The translations under genes were made by a program, and so were the position numbers. Source: a virus. Taken from it: a DNA stretch of 36,702 bases. Positions 31,213 through 36,702 of the stretch are shown piece after piece; positions within the stretch are counted from its first letter, which is position 1; every line of letters begins with the position of its first letter. The stretch is from IMG/VR virus record IMGVR_UViG_3300028025_001183, positions 1-36,702 of that record; one strand, written 5' to 3'. A model generated the notes under the pieces. That model saw only the letters and a list, made by a program, of their open reading frames with translations, was not told the origin of the DNA and ran no database searches.

Positions 31213-31350
31213 ATGATGAAATGTGTTGATTGTGAAACTACTGAAAATCTTGTCTATTCAGGCGTTGCTGCATTTGTATTAGGAGTTATTGACCTGGTAG
31301 AAAAGATATGTTACGACTGCGCTAATAAGCGCCGCCGCTCTCTATCTTAA
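31213..31350 (+). CDS. Small Cys-pair protein
   Basis: 45 residues from the first of two adjacent ATGs (31213 or 31216). It has C4-x2-C7 and C33-x2-C36 with a hydrophobic middle (YSGVAAFVLGVIDLV) and a basic end (NKRRRSLS). AGAAAGG serves as ribosome-binding site. The stop TAA interlocks with the convergent minus-strand gene over four bases (TTAA). Confidence 0.5.
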   Translation: MMKCVDCETTENLVYSGVAAFVLGVIDLVEKICYDCANKRRRSLS

Positions 31351-31568
31351 ATAGAGTCTAAAGCAACAACGATTGTGGCAGTTATCAGCAGAATCGAAAA
31401 CGATAGTGCGAAAGAAACGCCAGTCACGATTGCAGCAATTCCAAGAAACCATCGCACTTCAGGAAATTTTGCAGGTGTTTTAGGTGGCTTGGGAGCCTTA
31501 ATAACCTGATTGATAATCTTTGGGTGAATGATTTCGTCAAACTTTTGATTTACTTCATTGGTATCCAT
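31347..31568 (-). CDS. Small membrane protein
   Basis: 73 residues from the ATG following AGAGAGGGAATT; a longer in-frame start at 31592 would place its ATG upstream of that ribosome-binding site. The N-terminus is polar and helical with a lysine/proline stretch (IKAPKPPKTPAKFPEV), then hydrophobic segments at about 40-71 (WFLGIAAIVTGVSFALSFSI and on), either one long or two short spans. Function unknown; downstream of the proteasome-like gene but with its own promoter. Confidence 0.55.
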   Translation of the reverse strand: MDTNEVNQKFDEIIHPKIINQVIKAPKPPKTPAKFPEVRWFLGIAAIVTGVSFALSFSILLITATIVVALDSI

Positions 31569-31583
31569 AATTCCCTCTCTTAA

Positions 31584-31589
31584 TTTATA
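31584..31589 (-). promoter_or_regulatory. Possible -10 for 31568 gene
   Basis: TATAAA on the minus strand, preceded by CCCTAGTTG, similar to the CCCCAGTATGA spacer end of the other promoters. It sits 16 bases before the start codon, just in front of AGAGAGGG. The -35 is weak. Confidence 0.45.
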
Positions 31590-31605
31590 CAACTAGGGTA
31601 GGATA

Positions 31606-32166
31606 CTATTTATTCTTAGATAATGCAACTTTCTTTGTCTGAGTCTTATAGGTAAATGGAGCCGATGTATAGGCATCATTTTCCGCGGCAATAGCCAAGG
31701 CAATTTCAATCTCAGCGCCAGCGGCTAATGCGCCGATTGCATAATTAGACCCAGAGCCAACGCCATAAATTCCTTTTGAATCCAGGGAGATGCTCATATC
31801 CTCAGCAAGTTCAAAAACCTCACCAGCAACAGCAATTAGAAACGCAAATTTAGTTTCTCCATCATCGGATTCATTCCATTTGTATTCTTGGTCTTTGAAA
31901 CAAGCCTTCAAAGATGGGACAACTTTAGAAATCATAAAGTGGTAGACATCTTTAAGGTCGGTTGCAGTTGGCTTAGGTGGAATCCAAATATGCTGAGCAA
32001 TATCGCATGGTGCAACTTCGCCAGAACCAGCAATAAGGAAATCTCCGCGCTCGCTAATCTTTACCATTTTTGGGTGATTAGCAGTTCGACCATTCGGAGA
32101 TGTTGTCTGTGAGTCAGCCCCAAAAACAACTTTGTCCTTATGCTGGATTGCCACGATTGTCGTCAT
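31606..32166 (-). CDS. Proteasome-beta/HslV-like Ntn hydrolase
   Basis: 186 residues from the ATG at 32166; longer in-frame starts read into the deacetylase gene and would bury the catalytic Thr. The start M-T-T-I-V-A-I exposes Thr1 after Met removal. Other hallmarks are GADSQTT (mature D17), HPKMVKI (K at about 32-33), FLIAGSGE (Gly47 region) and YGVGSGSNYAIGAL with the conserved GSGS. The catalytic Thr/Asp/Lys set is thus complete. No ATPase or alpha-type partner is seen, so an HslV- or Anbu-like self-assembling ring is possible. A TACGCT -10-like site six bases before the ATG and no ribosome-binding site suggest a leaderless start. Confidence 0.8.
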   Translation of the reverse strand: MTTIVAIQHKDKVVFGADSQTTSPNGRTANHPKMVKISERGDFLIAGSGEVAPCDIAQHIWIPPKPTATDLKDVYHFMISKVVPSLKACFKDQEYKWNESDDGETKFAFLIAVAGEVFELAEDMSISLDSKGIYGVGSGSNYAIGALAAGAEIEIALAIAAENDAYTSAPFTYKTQTKKVALSKNK

Positions 32167-32172
32167 AGAGCA

Positions 32173-32178
32173 AGCGTA
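32173..32178 (-). promoter_or_regulatory. Possible -10 of a leaderless transcript
   Basis: TACGCT on the minus strand ends six bases before the ATG at 32166. There is no ribosome-binding site in this gap. If used, transcription would begin at or near the ATG. Weak evidence; co-transcription from the promoter at 33283 is equally possible. Confidence 0.3.
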
Positions 32179-32182
32179 CCGC

Positions 32183-33097
32183 TTAGCCTCTAGGAGCCAC
32201 CAGCGCCAGGGATGCCTTGCCCCATAGGTTAGGAGTCTGGTCGTCTGGCAGATAGCCTCCAGCGCCTCCAAAAAGGATAGGCGTATCTGGATAAGCCATG
32301 CGAATACTTTTCATGGCGAGTTCATAACCACCCACGGTATATTTCAATTCAGAAAGTGGGTCATCGGCTAGTCCATCAGCACCGCAGGCAATGAAGATTA
32401 AATCTGGCTCAAACTCAAAGCAGACATCCAGAAAGGATTGAACCGCATCGGTTAAACCTTCATCATTAGTGCCAGCAACAAGAGGAAAGTTCAAAGCCTT
32501 TCGCTCCCAATCTGAGGTGAGTCCAGTTCCAGGGAAGATTCCCCATTGGTGGACAGAAAAGGTCAAGATATTTTTGTTCCCATGAGTCAGCGCTTCAGTA
32601 CCGTCTCCATGGTGAGCATCGCAATCGAATATCGCTACCTTCTTGCCGAGTTGCGTTGCCTTGGTTGCAGCAATCGCAAAATCACCGAACACGCAGAAAC
32701 CGCTTGAGTAATCGCGCATTGCATGGTGCTTAGCACCTGGTAGGTGAATTGCTAACTTGGTCTTTTCTTCCAGTAGCGCATCAAGAGCCGTAAGAGTTCC
32801 GCCTACGAATAACTTTGCAAGGTCACCGAGGTCATGGCGAGCGCCATCCCATTCATCCGATAAACCCTTGACGGTTACATCGTGGACATAAATCGGGTCG
32901 TGGCATAGCAATAGGTCATCGGTATGCGGTAACTCTGGGAGAAATTCGTCAATGTTGAGATGACGGTCTTGACCTTCCAGGATTACACGGTTACGCCCGA
33001 GCATGAACCTGCGCCCCTGCGTAGGGTGCGTAGGGTCGAATATCCAGTTCGCATATTCAGGCGAATGAACAATGATTGCATCTTCCATTTTAGGCAT
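32183..33097 (-). CDS. Histone-deacetylase/AcuC-like amidohydrolase
   Basis: 304 residues from the ATG with AAGGAGAGAG upstream; the in-frame start at 33157 is rejected for lack of a site. Arginase-deacetylase superfamily motifs are complete: DPTHPTQGRR near the N-terminus, PGAKHHAMRD with H124/H125, SSGFCVFGDFAIAA, FDCDAHHGDGTEAL with D158, D160 and H162, HQWGIFPGTG, CGADGLADDP with D246, and GGAGGY with Y282. By analogy with HDAC8, D160, H162 and D246 would bind zinc and Y282 assist catalysis. Relatives deacetylate lysines, polyamines or other acyl-amides; the substrate here is open. Very unusual in a phage. It overlaps the small upstream gene by 8 bases and lies 16 bases before the proteasome-like gene. 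Confidence 0.85.
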   Translation of the reverse strand: MPKMEDAIIVHSPEYANWIFDPTHPTQGRRFMLGRNRVILEGQDRHLNIDEFLPELPHTDDLLLCHDPIYVHDVTVKGLSDEWDGARHDLGDLAKLFVGGTLTALDALLEEKTKLAIHLPGAKHHAMRDYSSGFCVFGDFAIAATKATQLGKKVAIFDCDAHHGDGTEALTHGNKNILTFSVHQWGIFPGTGLTSDWERKALNFPLVAGTNDEGLTDAVQSFLDVCFEFEPDLIFIACGADGLADDPLSELKYTVGGYELAMKSIRMAYPDTPILFGGAGGYLPDDQTPNLWGKASLALVAPRG

Positions 33098-33257
33098 CTT
33101 CTCTCTCCTTAATTGGATAAAGATAGCCGCCCATTGCGACATCTGCACCAGTTTCAATAACTACGCCTTTATCAGAAAGTTGGACAACAGCATCAGGGAA
33201 AAACTGAATAATCCACTTTTGTAAATCTTCTTTTGTTTCCACTTCGTTGATGTCCAT
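33090..33257 (-). CDS. Small protein coupled to the deacetylase
   Basis: 55 residues: MDINEVETKEDLQKWIIQFF then AVVQLSDKGVVIETGADVAM and GGYLYPIKEREDA. Ribosome-binding site AGAGAGGAAAGTT. It overlaps the deacetylase start by 8 bases and follows the promoter at 33283-33288, so it is probably the first gene of the deacetylase operon. Mixed helix/strand; no known family. Confidence 0.6.
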   Translation of the reverse strand: MDINEVETKEDLQKWIIQFFPDAVVQLSDKGVVIETGADVAMGGYLYPIKEREDA

Positions 33258-33282
33258 AACTTTCCTCTCTATTATTAACCCC

Positions 33283-33288
33283 AGTTTA
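33283..33288 (-). promoter_or_regulatory. Minus-strand -10 before the deacetylase operon
   Basis: TAAACT, whose TAA is also the stop of the upstream gene, followed by GGGGTTAATAATAG and the ribosome-binding site. The same TAAACTGGGGTT occurs before the 34484 gene. No strong -35. Confidence 0.5.
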
Positions 33289-33777
33289 CACTAGGAGGGC
33301 TTTATTTGTCCATTGCTTAGCCTTCTTTTGAGCAATCTCCTCGTCAAGTTCTGCAATCTGCACAGTCAAAGCATCACGATTCGATTGAAGGCGCTCAATG
33401 TCGTATCCGAGATATTGCGATTCTGTTGCAATCTGCTCGTTTACGAAATTTCTATCCTGGAGTACAACAGCGACAATTTCTGCAAGAGCCTTACGAAATG
33501 TCTCTCTCGCGCTATCGCTGGCATATTCTGAGAAGGTGCCATTCTTGGTAAGTGCGTAGTGTTCAATCTTTGCAACATCTACGGCGCAGTTATTACTTAC
33601 GGAATAGTGGACCCCGTTGATAATTACGCTTCCTGTGTAGCGGATGTGTGTAGGTGAAGCCATCGCTCCAATGGTTATGATTCCCTCAATGCGAGGGTCA
33701 GCGAAATCCACGGTCACGCAGTAGCGGTCTCCGTAGGATGACTTTTCTAAATCTCCTGTAAGCGATAGTTTTTTCAC
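33286..33777 (-). CDS. Hypothetical protein with C-terminal coiled coil
   Basis: 163 residues from a GTG start that overlaps the previous stop (GTGA), with AGAGAGAGGAAC upstream. The N-terminal 100 residues are beta-rich ([30 protein letters not shown]), and the C-terminal 50 form a heptad-like helix ([20 protein letters not shown]). Similar proteins occur in other actinophages without known function. Its stop overlaps the next promoter. Confidence 0.55.
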   Translation of the reverse strand: MKKLSLTGDLEKSSYGDRYCVTVDFADPRIEGIITIGAMASPTHIRYTGSVIINGVHYSVSNNCAVDVAKIEHYALTKNGTFSEYASDSARETFRKALAEIVAVVLQDRNFVNEQIATESQYLGYDIERLQSNRDALTVQIAELDEEIAQKKAKQWTNKALLV

Positions 33778-33935
33778 TTTTTGTTCCTCTCTCTAAGTAC
33801 AACTTTGGCTGCTTCTAGGTTTAGTTCATCTTCAGCGGTATTCAGCGCTGGGAGCATCTTGAGCGCCTTAACCATATTTTTTAGCGCCCATGTTGGCTGA
33901 TTGCCAACGATTTTCTTGGCTTCAATAAGATTCAT
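33774..33935 (-). CDS. Small helical protein
   Basis: 53 residues ([20 protein letters not shown] at the start, later [18 protein letters not shown]), entirely helical and basic at both ends. GAGAGAGGAAACAAA precedes the ATG. Coupled by ATGA to the gene before it and by GTGA to the one after. Unknown function. Confidence 0.6.
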   Translation of the reverse strand: MNLIEAKKIVGNQPTWALKNMVKALKMLPALNTAEDELNLEAAKVVLRERNKK

Positions 33936-34081
33936 TTTGTTTCCTCTCTCTTGAATCTATCGGTTACATTGAATCCAGTTGGAATGTGAATCTCGCAGTA
34001 ATATCCTGCCCAATCTCCTGAGCGTGGACCCATCGCGTAAACCTCAGCAAACCCACCGCAGTTCTCGCAGTTTTTAGCCAT
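33932..34081 (-). CDS. Zinc-binding microprotein
   Basis: 49 residues from the ATG with GAGAGAGGAAACAAA upstream; the longer in-frame start is rejected. C5-x2-C8 ([12 protein letters not shown]) and C29-E-I-H32 ([10 protein letters not shown]) form a C2CH ribbon like that of the DUF7455-type protein at 31009. First gene after the promoter at 34111-34139. Confidence 0.65.
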   Translation of the reverse strand: MAKNCENCGGFAEVYAMGPRSGDWAGYYCEIHIPTGFNVTDRFKREETK

Positions 34082-34110
34082 TTTGTTTCCTCTCTCTTGG
34101 TTACAACCTG

Positions 34111-34139
34111 AGTATATCATACTGGGGTTAGTTATCTAC
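34111..34139 (-). promoter_or_regulatory. Minus-strand extended -10 promoter
   Basis: TATACT (34116-34111) preceded by TGA; spacer AACTAACCCCAGTATGA is shared with the other accessory promoters. The -35 position (GTAGAT) is weak. The spacer contains the stop codon of the 34128 gene. Drives 34081, 33935 and 33777. Confidence 0.8.
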
Positions 34140-34484
34140 CTTATCTTTCTTCGACACTCTGAAAACTGAATCTCCGAAATACTTGATTTCGACATCCTCA
34201 ATCTTCTCAAAACCAAAATCAGCGCAGATGTAAACCTGACCATCAATCTCGATTTCGTCACCGATTGAGATAGATGTGTGAGTGCGAGTTGGAGATAACT
34301 TAGGTTCGATTACTTTCCATAACTCGCCTGAGTAAGTATTGGTTACGCGATAAACGACCTCTAAAAACTGGTCTACATCCGCTTCGGCAATCTTGAATTC
34401 TGTTTCGAATTCAATAGAACTAATGAAGCGCCCGATTTCTGGCTTATCGCCAAAAGCCTTCCAGGTGATTTTTACTTGTGCCAT
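34128..34484 (-). CDS. Hypothetical beta-rich protein
   Basis: 118 residues from the ATG with GAGAGAGGAATCAA before it; six upstream in-frame residues would overlap this site. Contains QVKITWKAFGDKPEIGRFIS, YRVTNTYSGELWKVIEPKLS and ISIGDEIEIDGQVYICADFG, suggesting a beta-barrel end. First gene of the minus-strand block. No recognised family. Confidence 0.55.
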   Translation of the reverse strand: MAQVKITWKAFGDKPEIGRFISSIEFETEFKIAEADVDQFLEVVYRVTNTYSGELWKVIEPKLSPTRTHTSISIGDEIEIDGQVYICADFGFEKIEDVEIKYFGDSVFRVSKKDKVDN

Positions 34485-34516
34485 TTGATTCCTCTCTCTC
34501 ATTCATTTACAACCCC

Positions 34517-34522
34517 AGTTTA
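34517..34522 (-). promoter_or_regulatory. Minus-strand -10 before 34484 gene
   Basis: TAAACT preceded by TGC (extended -10), then GGGGTTGTAAATG and the ribosome-binding site. A TTGTAC 18 bases upstream can act as -35. It overlaps the divergent plus-strand promoter of 34592. Confidence 0.55.
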
Positions 34523-34547
34523 GCATAGATTATTCCATTGGTACAAT
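34519..34547 (+). promoter_or_regulatory. Plus-strand promoter for the lectin gene
   Basis: TTTAGC (34519-34524), 17 bases, TACAAT (34542-34547) preceded by TGG. The following TGGGCTA is the same as after the 30444 -10. The leader to the ATG at 34592 contains GTGTCCTAGTGACC and AGGGGGTTAG as ribosome-binding site. Confidence 0.6.
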
Positions 34548-34591
34548 TGGGCTACATATCGTGTCCTAGTGACCCCGAGTTAGGGGGTTAG

Positions 34592-36601
34592 ATGCGGTAT
34601 TTACGCTTAGGCATAGCGTTCCTCATCGTCATCCTCCTAGCCCTTTTGCCCATGGATGATGCTGGGGCTGATAACGCATGGGAATCCGTGGTAAACGGCA
34701 ATGTCTCGGGCAGTTCGGTTCAATTCGACTACCGAGGGGGTAGCGCCTCCTACATCACCAATGTCTCTGATGGCTCAACCGTCACGGTCACGGTAGATAA
34801 CACAATCGCAAACTGCATCGGCTCTTGTACGCCGATACCCGATAACTGGACAGTCTCAATCAACGGTCAAAGTTCTAGTGGCAACACAATCGAAGTTGCA
34901 ACCGTTAGCGCCGTGGTCTCAGGTCAGGTAACAATTTCTGTTTCAGGCATTGATGCTGGATTTTGGGGTGGATGGTACGGACCAATCTTTACTGTTTCGG
35001 TTAGTTCTCCTACCCCAGTCCAATCTCCCGAACCTTCTCCCAGCGCAAGCCCTTCGACTTCTCCTTCGCCAGAGCCAACCGTAACTCCTGAACCTTCTCA
35101 ATCTCCTCAGCCAGTTGAGACTCCAACCGCTTCTTCGAGTCCTGAGCCAACATCCAGCCCAGAACCAACCCCAGAACCAACACCGTCACCAATGCCAGAA
35201 ACTCCATCGCAATCTCCTGCTCCTCAAAATAATGTAGTGAATGGTAGTACAAACGAGAATGATGAATTAACTCTTTCTGCCCCTATCGGAAAGATTTTTA
35301 CCTCAGTTGTATTTGCAAGTTATGGAACACCTACTGGTTATTCAATCGGGCAATGCCACGCACCGAGTTCGGTTGAAAAAGTTGCAGAAGTATTTTTAGG
35401 AAAAGCAATCGCAACGATTATGGCGATTAACGATTTATTCGGTGACCCTTGCGGCGGTACTTACAAATCTTTAGCGGTCAGCCTTGCTTATAGCGATGAC
35501 CCTCAAGCCCCAGAACCCAGCCCCAGCCCTTCGCCATCGCAACCTTCTGATACTCCGACAGCGGTGGTAACACCTCCAGGGATTCTTCCAGTTGAGCCAA
35601 GTCCATCGGCTTCTCCTCAACCCGAACCAACATCGGAACCATCGCCTTCACCGTCTCCAAGCCCGCAACCTCCCGCAGTTGAGCCTCCTCGACCAGAACC
35701 GACCCAGGAACCTCAGCCGACCACACCTGAACCCACACCTGAGCCATCGCCTACTCCATCCCCTGAAATTTCCCCGACTCCCGATGAAACTCCCACTCCC
35801 GAGCCTTCGCCAGAACCAAGTCCGAGCGAACCCGAACCAACTCCGACTCCAGAGCCTTCACCTGAGCCTTCGCCCGAGCCAAGTCCAGAGCCGTCAGTAG
35901 ACCCTGAACCAGAAACACCAGAGCCAACGCCGACACCGCCAGTAGAAGAACCGTCTCCTGAACCATTAGAAACCTCCGAAGTCATTGATGATGTTTTATC
36001 CGATGGAAAGATTACACCCGCCGATGCAGAGGCGGTAGTTGATTCATTGATGGAAGATGGAGAGGTAACCGAAGCCGAGGCTACTGAGTTGATTGAAACT
36101 CTTTCCGATGGCGGCGCTTTAACTGGAGCCGAAGAAGATTTAATTCTTGATGCGCTTGCAGCAGATGGCGAAGTTACCCAAGACGAGGTAAATAATCTTT
36201 CAGAAACTCTTTCTGGGGATGGAAAATTTACTGAGGCGGAAAAAGGACTTGTAGCCGAGGCGCTTATTACTCAATTCGATGGCGCTCCAGTAACAGCAGC
36301 AGCAATCGCTGAAGCAGGAATTGATTACGAGAATTTGCCTCCAGAGACACCAGTTGAAACTCGCGTTGATGAAAGTGGCGAGCCAATCGTCATCACAGCC
36401 GAGGTTGCCGATGCCCTTGAGTTGGTGGCAAACCCATCCGAATTAGTAGGAGCAATTTTTACTGACCCTGCTAAGGCGCTTATAGCGATAGGAAATATCG
36501 GGGCAGATATGTCCAATACAGAAAGACAAGAATCACAAACAGTAGTTGTTGCCTCGGTCATCGTGGGAGCAATCGCATCACTATCTATAAGGAGAATGTA
36601 A
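34592..36601 (+). CDS. Secreted/anchored Pro-rich lectin-domain protein
   Basis: 669 residues. Domains in order: signal peptide (about 1-26, LGIAFLIVILLALLP), beta domain (27-140), Pro/Ser/Glu linker (140-210), and a SUEL/galactose-rhamnose-lectin-like domain (213-301) with VVFASYGTPTG, CHAPSSV and FGDPCGGTYKSLAV. Then a long PEPSPSP linker (303-458), a segment of about five DG-x-[IVLF]-T repeats of 18-19 residues (463-559) that recall EF-hand loops or dockerin-type calcium sites, and a C-terminal hydrophobic span with RR (about 650-669). The protein probably goes through the host membrane and displays a sugar-binding domain. It may act in the cell wall or in exclusion, or be host-derived. 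Confidence 0.7.
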   Translation: MRYLRLGIAFLIVILLALLPMDDAGADNAWESVVNGNVSGSSVQFDYRGGSASYITNVSDGSTVTVTVDNTIANCIGSCTPIPDNWTVSINGQSSSGNTIEVATVSAVVSGQVTISVSGIDAGFWGGWYGPIFTVSVSSPTPVQSPEPSPSASPSTSPSPEPTVTPEPSQSPQPVETPTASSSPEPTSSPEPTPEPTPSPMPETPSQSPAPQNNVVNGSTNENDELTLSAPIGKIFTSVVFASYGTPTGYSIGQCHAPSSVEKVAEVFLGKAIATIMAINDLFGDPCGGTYKSLAVSLAYSDDPQAPEPSPSPSPSQPSDTPTAVVTPPGILPVEPSPSASPQPEPTSEPSPSPSPSPQPPAVEPPRPEPTQEPQPTTPEPTPEPSPTPSPEISPTPDETPTPEPSPEPSPSEPEPTPTPEPSPEPSPEPSPEPSVDPEPETPEPTPTPPVEEPSPEPLETSEVIDDVLSDGKITPADAEAVVDSLMEDGEVTEAEATELIETLSDGGALTGAEEDLILDALAADGEVTQDEVNNLSETLSGDGKFTEAEKGLVAEALITQFDGAPVTAAAIAEAGIDYENLPPETPVETRVDESGEPIVITAEVADALELVANPSELVGAIFTDPAKALIAIGNIGADMSNTERQESQTVVVASVIVGAIASLSIRRM

Positions 36602-36702
36602 ATGAAGAACTTCTTCAATGACCTCATCGGACAGTTGTTCACCATGCTGGGATTTTTTATTGCTTGGGTAACGATTGACGGGTCGGCTAAAACGGCAGTT
36701 GC
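36602..36702 (+). CDS. Small membrane protein, truncated by window end
   Basis: The ATG at 36602 follows AAGGAGAATGTAA, overlapping the previous stop by one base. The visible 33 residues (KNFFNDLIGQLFTMLGFFIA then WVTIDGSAKTAV) include one membrane segment. It runs off the window. It probably belongs with the lectin gene in one operon. Function unknown. Confidence 0.6.
   Translation, partial: MKNFFNDLIGQLFTMLGFFIAWVTIDGSAKTAV

Noticed and set aside
32167-32271. N-terminal extension of the proteasome-like protein
   Set aside because: It would lie within the deacetylase gene and mask the Thr1 nucleophile.
33098-33157. N-terminal extension of the deacetylase
   Set aside because: The extension overlaps the small coupled gene and its own ribosome-binding site; the ATG at 33097 has AAGGAGAGAG at good spacing.
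35010-35252. Minus-strand frame with a membrane segment followed by a charged coiled-coil-like part
   Set aside because: It looks protein-like but lies opposite the Pro/Ser/Glu repeats, whose complement naturally gives Leu/Gly/Glu runs. No ribosome-binding site. A similar frame lies at 35751-35966 for the same reason.
35713-35985. Gly/Ser-rich minus-strand frame
   Set aside because: Another antisense reading of the PEPSP repeats; composition is purely repeat-derived.
1-36702. tRNA genes, reverse transcriptase/diversity-generating element, integrase, insertion sequence, attachment sites
   Set aside because: I read both strands for cloverleaf T-loops, reverse transcriptase or recombinase motifs and terminal inverted repeats and saw none that I could support.

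Overview
The window is a contiguous part of the genome of a tailed dsDNA phage with a long-tailed (siphovirus) plan. Host evidence points to Actinobacteria: a DUF7455-type zinc protein (31009-31203), replication, HTH and phosphoesterase genes of the kind common in actinobacteriophages, a LexA box of the actinobacterial/Gram-positive type, and probable leaderless starts. Base composition is moderate, unlike the high-GC soil actinophages, and the fibre genes resemble those of aquatic phages, so a phage of a planktonic freshwater actinobacterium is my best inference; the host is not proven by the sequence. Portal, protease, major capsid, DNA polymerase, helicase, integrase and repressor are not in the window, so it is incomplete and the lifestyle cannot be decided.

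Layout. (1) 1-5727, plus strand: fibre/adhesin genes, with a partial structural gene, two beta-rich fibre proteins with recurring repeats, and three paralogous adhesins of which two carry large glycine-rich domains. (2) 5727-9257: neck genes (connector, stopper, gp10-like protein, tail terminator), a Com-like zinc finger overlapping a DNA-binding protein, a metallophosphoesterase and a DUF6378 protein, closed by a terminator at 9276-9312. (3) A consensus promoter at 9318-9346 starts the second half of the late genes: two tail-tube paralogs, tail-assembly chaperones G and G-T (apparent +1 recoding), a 1231-residue tape measure, tail tip and hub proteins, a receptor-binding candidate, then holin, CHAP endolysin and a membrane protein (9372-20541). 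(4) 20545-28468: recombination and replication-initiation genes (Gam-like, ERF, wHTH, initiator, loader, HNH, RusA), a fused double ParB-domain protein, TerS, TerL and a PDDEXK-like nuclease.

(5) 28423-34484 is an accessory region, mostly on the minus strand and made of short operons. Several have an extended -10 promoter placed at or near the stop codon of the preceding gene, followed by a nearly constant GAGAGAGGAA ribosome-binding site. Many products are zinc-ribbon microproteins. The most striking pair is a histone-deacetylase/AcuC-like amidohydrolase (32183-33097) followed by a proteasome-beta/HslV-like Ntn hydrolase (31606-32166), both with intact catalytic residues. A plus-strand island at 30424-31350 begins with a LexA-type box covering the promoter of a probably leaderless gene.

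(6) 34592-36601 encodes a secreted or membrane-anchored proline-rich protein with a SUEL-type lectin domain and DG-repeat segment, followed by a truncated membrane-protein gene at the window end.

All functions are inferred by reading motifs; no database search was possible.
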